A stretch of 64,000 nucleotides of DNA from an uncultured Eubacteriales bacterium (GCA_902790495.1 CADASK010000018.1:1-64000); one strand, 5' to 3'. Positions 24,375 through 33,735 are shown, counted from the stretch's first letter. Made by a program: numbers and translations. The notes: a model not told the origin generated them from the letters alone.

Positions 24375-27300
24375 ATGAACCGTGTCATTTTTAGGCTCCT
24401 GAGCGCAGCCCTCGCGGCACTGCTGCTCCTGGCGGGCGTGATGCCTGCCGCGACCTTCGCCCGCGCCGAAGCGCTGCTGCAGGCCAGCGCTGTGCAGATC
24501 GCCATCGGCTGGGTCGGCGAGAGCGGCGAGGCGATGTCCGTGCTCGCCCAGGTGATGGGCGACGGGACGGAGCGCTCCTACTGGGCCACGCTGCCCGAGG
24601 CCGCTTTCATGCAGCCCGTGATGGTGCAGATCATCAACACGCTGCAGCCCGCCTGGAGCTATCAGACCACGGACGCCGCCGGCAATACGTTCGCCGCCGA
24701 CGGCATGCACCCCATGACGCTTCTGAACACAGGCATGGCGGCGGATCCGGCGCTGGGCTGTGTGTTTTCCGCCATGAACGAGGCCGGTCTGCCCGTGGAC
24801 GCTGTGGCGCTGTACACCTCCACCTACCCGATGCCTGGCGTGGAGCCGGCTGCGGTGGAGCCTGTTCCGGAGCTGCCCGCGGTGGCGGAGGTCTGGGATC
24901 TCCCCGCTGAACCGGCGGATGTGGAAATCGCGGAACCCGCGGCGCCCGCCGAGGCGCTGCCGCCCGTGCTGCCCGACTGGTCCGCCGTGGAGGAGCCCGC
25001 CGCGGTGGAAGCTGTGCCTGCGGTGGAGGAGCTGCCCGCGGTGGCTGAGCTGCCTGTGGTGGAGGAAGCGCCCGTGGTCGAGGCTGTGGCGGCGCTGGCC
25101 GCCTCGGAAGCCGTGCAGCCGGAGGTGGCCGTGGAGGCCGCTCCCGCGATCGCCGTGGTGACGGTGACCTATCGCGTTACCCCGGACGGCACACCCATCT
25201 ATCAGTACACCGACGAGCTGCCCCTGGGCACCGGGAAGACTTACGCGGCGGAGGATATCCCCGGCTACGTGCTGGTCTCGAATGCCCGTGAGGCGGCCGT
25301 GTTTGCCGATGCCAGCGGCCTGGTGACACCCTCTGCCGCTGTCGATTTCTACTATGCGCCAGCGCAGGTTCAGGAGGCCCCCGCGGCCGTGGAGGCCGTG
25401 ACCGCCGCTGAGCCGGTGACGGAGCAGCTTCCGGCGGTGGAGGCCGTGGCGGTTCCCGACACGGAGAGCTACCCGGAGGGTGAGCAGGTCTTCGAGGAGA
25501 TGCAGCTGCCCACGGGCATGGAGCTGGTGGCCGAGCAGGCCGCCGCGCTGATCCTGCCGCCCCTGGAGGACCAGAATGCCGCCGTGCCTGTGGAGGAAGC
25601 GGCTGAACCCGCCGCGCCTGCCGTGCCCGCCGTGGACGGCATCGTGCCCGTCCGCTACGTCAACGTCGCGGGCGTGGATATCGCAGAGATGTTCACGGTC
25701 ACTGTGCCGGGCGGAACCTCCGCCGTCATCGCGCCGGTGGACGCGCTGGTGCCGACGGGCTACGACCCGGAGAGCGCCGAGCCCCAGTCCGTCGCCGTGG
25801 ATGTCAACGGCATTCCGACGCCGGACGTGGTGACCCTCGTCTTCAAGCGCCTTGCGGACCCCGCGGAGACGCCGATTCCCGCCGGCATGGTCATCGACCG
25901 CTGGGCTGAGACCACGGACAGGGGCGTGAATATGCGCACCGAGCCGGACGGCAAGAGCAAGGCCGTGAAGCAGATCAGCAAGGCCAGAACCCAGGTCTGG
26001 GCGCTGACGGAGGTCTACGGCAAGGGCGACGAGCTCTGGACGAAAGTGCTGTACGAGGGCCGTGAGGGCTATATCCGCAGTGACCTGGTGCAGGTGCTGA
26101 CCCAAGCAGCCAGCGACGACACGCAGGATGTGCTGCCGACGCCCGTGCCCACAACCTTTGTGACGCCCGAACCGACCGCAACGCCCGAGCCCACGGCCAC
26201 GCCGGAGCCCACCGCGACCCCGGAACCCACGGCCACCCCCGAACCCACCCCGACGCCCGAACCGATCTATGTCTCGGTACCCGTGCTGCATCAGACCGTC
26301 GGCGGCAGGGATCTGCTGGCCCCGGAGACCGTCGTGATCCAGGCCCCTGGCGCGCAGACTGTTCTGCCCCATAGCGAGCAGATTCCTATGGGCTTTGACA
26401 CGGAGAGCGTGCAGCCCGTGACCGTCACCGTGAACGAACAGGGCCAGGCGGAGCCTGCCGTGGTGCAGTTTGTCTTCAGCCGCCTGGCTGATCCCGAGGA
26501 GACGCCGATCCCGGCGGGGGAGATCATCGACCGCTGGGGCGTGACCACCACGAAGGGCGTCAACGTGCGCGCCACGCCGGACGGCAAGGCGGTCACGCAG
26601 ATTGCGCGGGCGCAGACCCCCGTCTGGGCCTATGCCCAGGAGCCGGGCAAGAACAACGAGCTTTGGACCCGCGTGCTCTACAACGGCAAGGAGGGCTACA
26701 TCCGCAGCGACCTGGTGCAGGTGCTGACGCAGGCGGCCTCCGATGATTACCAGGAGACGCTTGCCACGCCTGTGCCCACGACGGTGCCCACCGTGCCCCC
26801 GACCGCGGAGCCCACGGCCACCCCCGCGCCGACCGAGACCCCCGCGCCGACGCCCACGGCCACCCCTGAGCCGACAGCCACCGCGACCCCAGAGCCCACG
26901 GCGACGCCGGTGCCGACGGCGGTTCCGACAGATGTGCCCACTCAGGCGCCGACAGCTGTGCCCACCCAGGCGCCGATTCAGCTCATCACCGCGACCCCCA
27001 CGAATCTGATCCCCACAGCCTCGCCTGTACCGGCCCAGTATGTGGGCTACGCCATGACCCGCACCTCCGTGCCGCTGCGCTTCGAGATGAATACCGGCAA
27101 CCAGAGCATCCTCACCCGGCTGGATCAGGATACCCTGGTCAGCGTGGACGGGCAGATCTATGACGCCGCGGGCACGGCCTGGAGCCGCGTCACGACCCTG
27201 GACGGCTACGCGGGCTTTGTGACGGACGAGGCGCTCCGCCGGATCACGGCAGGGGAGGCCGGCTACCAGATCAGCCAGTGGAACAAGGCCCATCCCACGA

Positions 27301-28688
27301 CCACGCCCGCGCCCACGGTCAAGGCGACCGAGGCGGTGCAGATCAGCGGCCTGGCCTATACCATCGGCGACGAGATCCCGTTCCGTTCCGCCTATTCGGA
27401 CAGGAGCGTGATCATGAGCCTCCTGCCGCGCGAGACCGCGGTCTATGTGGCCGGCCAGGTCTACAGCCAGGAGGACGGCTGGCCCTGGCACAGCGTGCAG
27501 TACAACGGCCAGTGGGGCTATATCCGGGCCGACATGCTCCGGATGATGTCCGCTGTGGAGCAGCAGCAGTACCTGAGCGGCGCTGCCACGGCCGCCCCTG
27601 TGGCGACACCCGTCAGCACCGACCCGAGCACGGTGTTCAACGCGGACACCATGTCCAGCTACGGCTACATCTACGCGGCCAACGGCGGCGCGGTCAACCT
27701 GCGCAGCCAGCCCTCCACGGCGGGCGGCACCGGCGTGGTCAAGAAGCTGCGCAACTATGCCTTCTGCCTGATCCTCGGCACAACGCAGGTTAACGGAAAG
27801 ACCTGGTACAATGTGGACTACAACGGCACCCGGGGCTATGTGTCCGGCGACTATTTCCGGCAGATGCGCCTGGCGGAGCTGGAGGAGTTCCTGAACAGCA
27901 ACGAGTACCGTCAGGGCATCCTGAACAACAGCGAGAGCACCGAGGCCACCGCTGCGCCGGTGGTGTCCCTGGAGCAGGAGAATGTGAACACCTGGACCAA
28001 CCCGGCCAGCACCTCCAACGTGGTGTACGCCACCTGGGCGCCCATCGCGACCACCGCGCCCCTGCCCACGCTCGCGCCGACCGCCGCGCCCACCGTCACC
28101 GCGACGGTGAACACCGCGGTGGTGGATCTGGCGACACCCCAGCCCACGGTCTCCTATGAGCCCATCGGAACGGTGGAGCCGGAGCAGACTGCGGAGAAGG
28201 AAAACGGCGGCTCGTCCGGCCTGTGGATCGCCCTGGCAGCCCTGCTGGCCGTGGGCGGCGGCGGTGGCTACGCCTACACCATGCACATGAAGAACAAGCG
28301 CAACGCGGCGCAGCGCGCGGCCCAGAAGCGCGCCCAGGCGGCCCAGGCTCAGCAGCGCGCGGCCCAGCAGAACGGCAGCGTGCGCACCGCGGCCCCGACC
28401 AGCCGGCCGCAGACGGCCGCGCCCACGGCCCAGCGCAAGCCCGGCACCACCCAGGCAGCCCCGCAGAGCCGCACCCAGACCAGCGCCTCCGCGAACGCGA
28501 ACTACATGCGCCCCGAATCCCGCGAAGCCCTGTTCGCGAGCAACCGCACCCGTACCGATGAGACCGTGACCCCAGCCGCGCCGGAGACCCCGGCAACGCC
28601 GGCAGGCGAACAGGATAAGCCCGTCGGACGCCGTGTTGCCAGGCGGCTGCAGGATATGGAAAACAAACAGAACGATCCGAACGCGTAA
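24375..28688 (+). CDS. Large membrane-anchored SH3-repeat surface protein
   Basis: A 1437-residue protein. A signal peptide (LLSAALAALLLLAGVMPAA) is followed by a unique domain (about 30-150), an Ala/Val/Pro/Glu-rich stalk, MucBP-like segments (VTYRVTPDGTPIYQY; further copies near 420 and 640), SH3-like repeats (near 510, 720, 890, 1000 and 1100), Pro-Thr linkers, one transmembrane helix near residue 1290 (LWIALAALLAVGGGGGYAY) and a basic, Ala/Gln-rich cytoplasmic tail of about 140 residues ending DPNA. It is anchored by a type I membrane helix, not by LPXTG. Likely roles are wall binding or adhesion; no enzyme domain is visible. Single gene with a promoter and terminator. Confidence 0.85.
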   Translation: MNRVIFRLLSAALAALLLLAGVMPAATFARAEALLQASAVQIAIGWVGESGEAMSVLAQVMGDGTERSYWATLPEAAFMQPVMVQIINTLQPAWSYQTTDAAGNTFAADGMHPMTLLNTGMAADPALGCVFSAMNEAGLPVDAVALYTSTYPMPGVEPAAVEPVPELPAVAEVWDLPAEPADVEIAEPAAPAEALPPVLPDWSAVEEPAAVEAVPAVEELPAVAELPVVEEAPVVEAVAALAASEAVQPEVAVEAAPAIAVVTVTYRVTPDGTPIYQYTDELPLGTGKTYAAEDIPGYVLVSNAREAAVFADASGLVTPSAAVDFYYAPAQVQEAPAAVEAVTAAEPVTEQLPAVEAVAVPDTESYPEGEQVFEEMQLPTGMELVAEQAAALILPPLEDQNAAVPVEEAAEPAAPAVPAVDGIVPVRYVNVAGVDIAEMFTVTVPGGTSAVIAPVDALVPTGYDPESAEPQSVAVDVNGIPTPDVVTLVFKRLADPAETPIPAGMVIDRWAETTDRGVNMRTEPDGKSKAVKQISKARTQVWALTEVYGKGDELWTKVLYEGREGYIRSDLVQVLTQAASDDTQDVLPTPVPTTFVTPEPTATPEPTATPEPTATPEPTATPEPTPTPEPIYVSVPVLHQTVGGRDLLAPETVVIQAPGAQTVLPHSEQIPMGFDTESVQPVTVTVNEQGQAEPAVVQFVFSRLADPEETPIPAGEIIDRWGVTTTKGVNVRATPDGKAVTQIARAQTPVWAYAQEPGKNNELWTRVLYNGKEGYIRSDLVQVLTQAASDDYQETLATPVPTTVPTVPPTAEPTATPAPTETPAPTPTATPEPTATATPEPTATPVPTAVPTDVPTQAPTAVPTQAPIQLITATPTNLIPTASPVPAQYVGYAMTRTSVPLRFEMNTGNQSILTRLDQDTLVSVDGQIYDAAGTAWSRVTTLDGYAGFVTDEALRRITAGEAGYQISQWNKAHPTTTPAPTVKATEAVQISGLAYTIGDEIPFRSAYSDRSVIMSLLPRETAVYVAGQVYSQEDGWPWHSVQYNGQWGYIRADMLRMMSAVEQQQYLSGAATAAPVATPVSTDPSTVFNADTMSSYGYIYAANGGAVNLRSQPSTAGGTGVVKKLRNYAFCLILGTTQVNGKTWYNVDYNGTRGYVSGDYFRQMRLAELEEFLNSNEYRQGILNNSESTEATAAPVVSLEQENVNTWTNPASTSNVVYATWAPIATTAPLPTLAPTAAPTVTATVNTAVVDLATPQPTVSYEPIGTVEPEQTAEKENGGSSGLWIALAALLAVGGGGGYAYTMHMKNKRNAAQRAAQKRAQAAQAQQRAAQQNGSVRTAAPTSRPQTAAPTAQRKPGTTQAAPQSRTQTSASANANYMRPESREALFASNRTRTDETVTPAAPETPATPAGEQDKPVGRRVARRLQDMENKQNDPNA
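26163..26264 (+). repeat. In-gene tandem repeat encoding PEPTAT units
   Basis: Units of 18 bases encode repeated Pro-Glu-Pro-Thr-Ala-Thr, about five copies, separating two SH3 modules of the 1437-residue protein. Synonymous differences between units show it is not a very recent expansion. Confidence 0.85.
26800..26990 (+). repeat. Second in-gene Pro-Thr linker repeat
   Basis: A longer, less regular Pro-Thr-Ala-rich stretch (PTATPAPTETPAPTPTATPE and similar, then PTAVPTQAP units) in the same gene. It forms a second extended linker between SH3 modules. Confidence 0.8.
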
Positions 28689-28737
28689 TGTGGCTTTCTA
28701 TCGTGAACGAAAGAACAGCATGAATCCCTAAAACGAT

Positions 28738-28782
28738 AAAACAGGCGCGGCTTCCGAAAGATCAGAGGCCACGCCTGTTTTT
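28738..28782. terminator. Bidirectional terminator (surface protein / deacetylase)
   Basis: AAAACAGGCG(C)GGC pairs with GCC(A)CGCCTGTTTT, with A-rich left and T-rich right flanks between two convergent genes. Confidence 0.88.
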
Positions 28783-28796
28783 GTATGGTACTTGAT

Positions 28797-29633
28797 TTAG
28801 ATATGCACAGTTTCCCCAGGCGCAATCGACAAAACCTCATAGTCCACATCCGGCTGCAGCCACAGCGTCCTGGCCGTCGGGTTGACCAGCGTCCGCCCGT
28901 CGGCGGAGAGAATCAGCCGCTGGAAGTCCAGCACATAATCGCAGATCCCGATGTTGGTGGCATACCAGATGCCCTCCCGATGCCCCATGAAGGCGGCAAA
29001 GCGCTCGATGACCTCCCAGTTGTTCTTGTCCTCGAACTCGTAGGCATGGCCCCACAGGTAGAACAGTTCGCTGTACTTCGCCGACGGACGGTCCAGAAAT
29101 TGCTCGCACAGCTCCATCAGCGCGGGGTCCGCGTGGTGGCAGGTGGGCCTGAGCCGCAGCCAGTCCGACGGAATCGCGAAGCCGTGGGAGGACTCCACCG
29201 TGCGGCAGTAGACGATGCCGTTGGCGCGCAGCGTCTCCACGATGGCGTCGCTGTACACGCCGAAGGGATAGGCCGCGCCGCGCACCAGCACGCCGAACTG
29301 CCGCTCCAGGTTCAGCCTGTCCTGGGCGATCTCCGCGCCGGCCATGGCCGGGGGCAGCTGCGTCAGGTAGGGATGGGTCAGGGTGTGGGAGGCCACCTCG
29401 TGGCCGGAATGGGTGTACAGGGCCTGGGCGGCCTTCAGCGTCAGTCGGCGCTGCACAAAGCCCTCGGGGAAGACGTGGCCCTCCTCCGTCCAGCAGCCGC
29501 TGTTCAGATTGAAGGTGGCCTTCAGGCCGTGGCGGTCAAGAATGTCCATCAGGCGCGCGTCCTGTTCCACACCGTCGTCGTAGGAGAGGGTCACCGCCTT
29601 TTTCAGGCCGCCCGGATAACGCAGAATCAGCAT
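28797..29633 (-). CDS. Polysaccharide deacetylase family protein (NodB-like)
   Basis: A 278-residue carbohydrate esterase family 4 type protein. The NodB motifs are visible: VTLSYDDGVEQD (catalytic base and metal Asp) near residue 13 and SHTLTHPYL (metal His pair) near residue 80, followed by GAAYPFGVYSD. No signal peptide is seen, unlike most peptidoglycan deacetylases, so it may act on a cytoplasmic or lipid-linked sugar or use a different export route. The start at 29633 follows AAAGGAG. It begins 16 bases after the membrane acyltransferase gene, so the two are one operon. Confidence 0.85.
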   Translation of the reverse strand: MLILRYPGGLKKAVTLSYDDGVEQDARLMDILDRHGLKATFNLNSGCWTEEGHVFPEGFVQRRLTLKAAQALYTHSGHEVASHTLTHPYLTQLPPAMAGAEIAQDRLNLERQFGVLVRGAAYPFGVYSDAIVETLRANGIVYCRTVESSHGFAIPSDWLRLRPTCHHADPALMELCEQFLDRPSAKYSELFYLWGHAYEFEDKNNWEVIERFAAFMGHREGIWYATNIGICDYVLDFQRLILSADGRTLVNPTARTLWLQPDVDYEVLSIAPGETVHI

Positions 29634-29649
29634 GATGCAACTCCTTTCT

Positions 29650-31719
29650 TCATCGCCCGGGGCGCTCGGCGGCCGCCTCGTGCCAGAGCTGCAGCATCTG
29701 CCGCTCCGTCTCCGCACTGATGCGCTCCACCTCGTCGTCGGGATGGTCGGGGTCGTAGAGGATCTCCTCGCCGAAGACCACCACATGCGTCTCCTTGCAG
29801 ACGTACATGGGCAGGAAGCGGCAGCGCTTCCCGGTGCGTTTGTAATAGATAGGCGCGAGCATCGCGAAGCCGCTGAAGAGCGGGCCGAGGCCCTCCACCT
29901 CGTATCCATGGCCCTGGGCGATGGCGTTTGGGTTTTCCGGGAAGATCAGCAGGTTGTCGCCGGACTGCAGCGCCTCCACCGATGCGCGGAAGGTGCGGAT
30001 CAGCTGACCGGGGTTGTCGCGGTAGACGGGGATCGGCTCCATCTGCGCCATGCCCCACACGCTGAAGCGGCTGAGCAGGCGGGCGAACGGGAATCTGAGG
30101 GGACGGGGAATCCAGCGGTTCTTGGAGATATCGTTCTCGTAAAGATACTTGGCGCCGGCAGCCTCATCCACGGTCATCTTGTCGATGACCCAGGGCCTGG
30201 CCAGCACGGGCAGATTGGCCATGGCCACGAGGGGGCCATTGATGTAGCCGTGATTGCACAGGAAGACGATGGGGTTGTTGTCGTCCCGGCGGATTCTCTC
30301 GGTGCCGATCAGCCTGTGCCGGTAGAAGATGCGGAAGAAGGCCTTCCCGGCGTTGATGAAGACGGGCCGCGCGTACTTCTGGATGACCATCCCCTTCAGC
30401 TGATGCTCGAGGGCGGGGTTGCTGTCGCCGTCCTCCTGCAGGCGCAGTAGCCACGACACCTTGTCAATGATGCGGTTGCTCAGGGGGAAGCGGAAGGTCA
30501 GCAGGAGGGCGGCCAGCACCGCCAGCAGCGGCGCGATGACCAGGATGGGGGTGTTGATGTCGGTCAGCACGAGGGCGTTGCTCGGGTTGCGCAGGCACAG
30601 GTAGGTCATCGCGGCCAGGGCGGTCATCTCGCCGAGCAGCTGGGCCCACTCCTGGGAGGCGCTCCGCAGCTCGGCGTACCCGGAGGGATCCTCGCCGGCG
30701 GCAAAGCGGACCACCCGGGCCATGGCGGCCTCCAGGCGGTCCAGGCTCTTCAGGCAGAGGGTGGAGCCGGCCGTGCACTGGCCCAGGCCGATGAGCATCG
30801 TCGCCAGGGGGATGGGCTCGTGGGCGCGGCGCAGCAGGCTGAGGCCGAACAGCCAGAGGAAGAGACCCACCAGCATCAGGTTGACGGGGTCCGAGGTCTG
30901 GTGGCGCTGGCGGCGGTTGAACCAGCGGTCGGCCGCCGCGCTGAAGACCAGGCTGACCAGGGTCGCCACAGCGATGCGGTTGAGGGTCTGGGTGGAGTCA
31001 GCGGCCACGCGCGTGTAAAGCACCACGGTGGTCAGCTCCATCGCCAGGATCACCAGCTGGGTGATCACGTTGAAGGCCCGGTACATGCTGACGCTGGCGA
31101 GGGTCTTCTGCAGTTTGTCCACCTGCTCGCGGGTGGGCTGAGCGTCCATGCCGGCGCGGACGTCCGCCATGATCTGCCGCTGCCCCAGCAGGCTCAGCAG
31201 CTCGCTGAGCAGGTAGCCGAGGCACAGCGGCCAGGCGTGATCCCAGGAGAGCTGCGAGAGATACACGGTGAAGACGACGGCCATGGGGATGATATGCAGC
31301 AGGGCGTAGGTGGCCGCGCTGCGGAGGCGGGGCTTCGTCAGCATGCCGCGCTGCAGCAGGCGGTTGGTGAAGCTGTCGCGCACCGTCAGGCAGATGACCA
31401 GGGCGAAGAGCATCCACAGGGACGGGTTGTCCAGCCGCGAGGGATAGATGACAAAGACGCTGAAGCTCATCAGGAGGAGCAGCGCCAGGATCGCCGTGCG
31501 CCAGCGCCGCTCCCGCTCCGGCAGGCGGTAACGGGCGTCGCCCGTATAGGTCTGGAAAAACACGGCGGAAACCCGGGCGGACATGAAAAGCGCGCCGCCG
31601 AAAATCGACATCTCAACCAGGGCCTGTGAGGTCAGCATACAATAGATATAGGTATACAGATTCCACAGGGACAGCAGAATGTATGTCTGTGTGTTTTTTC
31701 GGGGAAGGGCCCGGGACAT
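29650..31719 (-). CDS. Multi-pass membrane protein fused to a PlsC-like acyltransferase domain
   Basis: A 689-residue protein. The first ~410 residues contain about ten hydrophobic segments and resemble an MFS-type transporter half. The C-terminal ~250 residues resemble a lysophospholipid acyltransferase: FLCNHGYING near 490 in place of the usual N-H-x4-D motif, EPIPVYRDN near 560 and LLIFPENPN in place of FPEGTR. The catalytic Asp of H-x4-D reads Gly here, so activity is uncertain. The layout recalls LplT-Aas lysophospholipid flippase/acyltransferase pairs. The start at 31719 is chosen by AGAAGG and by the change to membrane-protein composition. It shares an operon with the deacetylase. Confidence 0.75.
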   Translation of the reverse strand: MSRALPRKNTQTYILLSLWNLYTYIYCMLTSQALVEMSIFGGALFMSARVSAVFFQTYTGDARYRLPERERRWRTAILALLLLMSFSVFVIYPSRLDNPSLWMLFALVICLTVRDSFTNRLLQRGMLTKPRLRSAATYALLHIIPMAVVFTVYLSQLSWDHAWPLCLGYLLSELLSLLGQRQIMADVRAGMDAQPTREQVDKLQKTLASVSMYRAFNVITQLVILAMELTTVVLYTRVAADSTQTLNRIAVATLVSLVFSAAADRWFNRRQRHQTSDPVNLMLVGLFLWLFGLSLLRRAHEPIPLATMLIGLGQCTAGSTLCLKSLDRLEAAMARVVRFAAGEDPSGYAELRSASQEWAQLLGEMTALAAMTYLCLRNPSNALVLTDINTPILVIAPLLAVLAALLLTFRFPLSNRIIDKVSWLLRLQEDGDSNPALEHQLKGMVIQKYARPVFINAGKAFFRIFYRHRLIGTERIRRDDNNPIVFLCNHGYINGPLVAMANLPVLARPWVIDKMTVDEAAGAKYLYENDISKNRWIPRPLRFPFARLLSRFSVWGMAQMEPIPVYRDNPGQLIRTFRASVEALQSGDNLLIFPENPNAIAQGHGYEVEGLGPLFSGFAMLAPIYYKRTGKRCRFLPMYVCKETHVVVFGEEILYDPDHPDDEVERISAETERQMLQLWHEAAAERPGR

Positions 31720-31768
31720 AGACGACCTTCTTTCTGCCGGTGTGCAGGGGCTTTGCTTGCGGCGAGCC

Positions 31769-31797
31769 TTGACACGGCGTGGGGAATTCGCTACAAT
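31769..31797 (+). promoter_or_regulatory. Promoter of the small membrane-protein gene
   Basis: TTGACA (31769-31774) and TACAAT (31792-31797) with a 17-base spacer, 22 bases before the start codon at 31819; the ribosome binding site GGAGGG follows closely. Confidence 0.88.
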
Positions 31798-31818
31798 CTC
31801 CCGCAGGAGGGATGCTGT

Positions 31819-32289
31819 ATGTATACGGAAACGGAATGGCAGAGCCTGCGCGCTCAGGTTCAGAAGCGGCGGACGCTGCTGCTGTGCGTGTGCGGCGCGG
31901 TGGCCGCGCTCAGCATCGTGGCGCTGATCCTGCGCAACCAGATGGTCTCCGCTGCGCTGATGCTGGCATCCGTCTGCGGGTTCATCTTTTTCTATGATCT
32001 CACTGTGCGCCCGCTCTCCAGCTACGCGAAGCTGCTGGACAAGCTGCTGCACGGCAGAACCCATGAGGACACCGTGACCTACGACCGCACGGACGACGAC
32101 GTCTCCATGGTGGACGGCGTGCGCTGCCACGCGGTGTACGGCACGACCGGGGACGAGGCGGGACACCGCTACGAGCACGTGTTCTACCTGGACGCCGAGA
32201 AGCCGAAGCCGGACTGCCGCCCGGGCGAGGAGATCACCTTCGTGTGCCACGAGAAGATGATCGGCTCCTGGCGCCGCACGGAGGCTTAA
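31819..32289 (+). CDS. Small two-helix membrane protein of unknown function
   Basis: A 156-residue protein with two hydrophobic segments (about residues 17-35 and 40-58) and a soluble C-terminal domain (about 70-156) rich in Asp, Glu and His. I do not recognise the family. The soluble domain has a beta-rich look (VRCHAVYGTTGDEAGHRYEHVFYLD). It has its own consensus-like promoter and a good ribosome binding site. It is divergent from the acyltransferase operon and convergent with the TraX-like gene. Confidence 0.75.
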   Translation: MYTETEWQSLRAQVQKRRTLLLCVCGAVAALSIVALILRNQMVSAALMLASVCGFIFFYDLTVRPLSSYAKLLDKLLHGRTHEDTVTYDRTDDDVSMVDGVRCHAVYGTTGDEAGHRYEHVFYLDAEKPKPDCRPGEEITFVCHEKMIGSWRRTEA

Positions 32290-32307
32290 GCGGCGGAGGA
32301 CGGCGTC

Positions 32308-33090
32308 TTACAGGACGCGCTTCAGGTATTCCAGCAGCCACAGCAGCGCCAGGTGCGCCGGGTAGAGGCTGTAGCCGACCCACTTGGGGAGCCTGCAGTC
32401 CCTCGGGAAGCGCAGGAGAATCAGCGGCAGGGCCAGGATCGCCAGCGTCTGCAGCCTCAGCCAGGGCGTGATCAGCACGCTCAGGCTGCTTGCGGAGAAG
32501 AGCGGGCCGAGGTTGATGAAGAAGAACTGCGTCACCGTCGAGCTGTTGGTGCCCCAGTAGAGGCAGAAGGCGGCCATGACGGCGGCGATGGCTGGGCGGG
32601 AGGTGCGGCAGGCGTAGAGCAGCAGGATGAACAGCACGCCCCGCCAGCCGTAGTCACAGTTGGTCTGCACGGCCGCGCACAGCGCCAGCAGAGGCGCCCA
32701 GATTTCGCTGCCGAAGCGCTTCTCCCGGAGGCCCCAGATGGCCGCCAGACCCAGGCAGAGGGTGAGAAAGACATTGGGCTCCTGCCAGGAGTGGTTCAGT
32801 GCCTGCATGTACAGCGGCTGGGAGATCAGGCCGACTGCGGCCAGGCGCAGGATGTACCTGGGCATGCTGCGCGTGTAGCCGGCGCCCACCACAATGCACC
32901 AGGCGTAGATCGGGAACGCGATCCGGCCGAGGACGCGCATCTCGAAGATGTTCGGGAACAGCATTTTGCCGCTGTGGTCGATGAACATAAAGACCAGAGC
33001 GATGAGCTTCAGCCAGCCGGTGGCGGTGTTGCCGGTGACGGGCTGGAGCTTTTGCTTTGGCGCGGCTGTGGCTTCAATGATCTTAGTCAT
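32308..33090 (-). CDS. TraX family membrane protein
   Basis: A 260-residue integral membrane protein with about seven helices. The opening ATGWLKLIALVFMFIDHSGKMLFP and RVLGRIAFPIYAW segments are characteristic of the TraX family. TraX of F plasmid N-acetylates pilin; chromosomal relatives in Firmicutes are probably acyltransferases of unknown target. No conjugation genes are nearby. Its start codon overlaps the end of the TetR gene by eight bases, so it is translationally coupled to and presumably controlled by that repressor. Confidence 0.85.
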   Translation of the reverse strand: MTKIIEATAAPKQKLQPVTGNTATGWLKLIALVFMFIDHSGKMLFPNIFEMRVLGRIAFPIYAWCIVVGAGYTRSMPRYILRLAAVGLISQPLYMQALNHSWQEPNVFLTLCLGLAAIWGLREKRFGSEIWAPLLALCAAVQTNCDYGWRGVLFILLLYACRTSRPAIAAVMAAFCLYWGTNSSTVTQFFFINLGPLFSASSLSVLITPWLRLQTLAILALPLILLRFPRDCRLPKWVGYSLYPAHLALLWLLEYLKRVL

Positions 33091-33700
33091 GGCACACTTC
33101 TCCCTGTGCAGATGATGCTGCCGGGCACAGCTCGCGGAACAGGCCTTCCGCGGTGATGCGCAGCACCTGGCTGTAGAGCGGGCCGATCTGCCTGCGGTGG
33201 GTGAGGGTCAGCATCAGCGACTGCACGGCCGCCGCCGCCAGGTCGAGGCGCTCCTCGTCCGCGAGGACCGGCCGGAGGGCGTCGCGGATGTGCACGCTGT
33301 CCGCGTGATACTGCCTGGCGAGGGTGTCCTCGGGGATCTTCTGGATCAGCGCGGGCACGTCGTTCTCCCAGAAGGGGAGCATGCCGCTGGATTCGAGGGC
33401 ATCGCAGGCGGAGAGCACGGCCTGGGAGAGCCGCCTCTGGGCGGGCAGCTCCGGATGCTCCCGGATTTGCTCGGCCATCAGTCCGTAGACCAGGGTGTGC
33501 AGCTCCTCCAGCACTTCGAGGAAGAGCAGCTCCTTGCTCGGATAGAAGAGATAGAACGCGCCCTTCGAGATGCCGGCGGCCTGCGTCAGCGCCTCGACGG
33601 TGGTCTTGTGCATGCCGGGCGACACGGCGCACGCGCAGGCCTGCCGGCGCAGGGCAAAGCGAATGCGCTGCCGCTCCTCGGCGGTAAAACCGTATGCCAT
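33083..33700 (-). CDS. TetR-family transcriptional regulator, likely autoregulated
   Basis: A 205-residue TetR-type repressor. The N-terminal helix-turn-helix is KTTVEALTQAAGISKGAFY followed by LFYPSKELLFLEVLEEL, as in the family; the C-terminal ligand domain is typically divergent. It overlaps the TraX-like gene by eight bases and is co-transcribed with it. A near-perfect inverted repeat between the -10 box and the ribosome binding site of its own promoter is the expected operator, implying that it represses itself and the TraX-like gene until a ligand binds. Confidence 0.9.
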   Translation of the reverse strand: MAYGFTAEERQRIRFALRRQACACAVSPGMHKTTVEALTQAAGISKGAFYLFYPSKELLFLEVLEELHTLVYGLMAEQIREHPELPAQRRLSQAVLSACDALESSGMLPFWENDVPALIQKIPEDTLARQYHADSVHIRDALRPVLADEERLDLAAAAVQSLMLTLTHRRQIGPLYSQVLRITAEGLFRELCPAASSAQGEVCHD

Positions 33701-33711
33701 AGGGCCTCCTG

Positions 33712-33734
33712 TGACCGAATTTGATTTCGGGTCA
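33712..33734. promoter_or_regulatory. Probable TetR operator
   Basis: The arms TGACCGAA (33712-33719) and TTCGGGTCA (33726-33734) form an inverted repeat with one extra base on one side. It starts one base downstream of the -10 box of the tetR promoter and covers the transcription start, as expected for an autorepressor site. Confidence 0.75.
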
Positions 33735-33735
33735 T

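Noticed and set aside
26163..26990. Short regular repeats that could suggest a CRISPR array
   Set aside because: The 18-base units are in frame, encode Pro-Thr linkers inside a gene, and have no unique spacers.
24357..28286. A 1309-codon minus-strand open frame antisense to the SH3 surface protein
   Set aside because: His/Arg/Gly-rich shadow with no ribosome binding site or recognisable domain; the plus strand has a promoter, signal peptide and SH3 modules.
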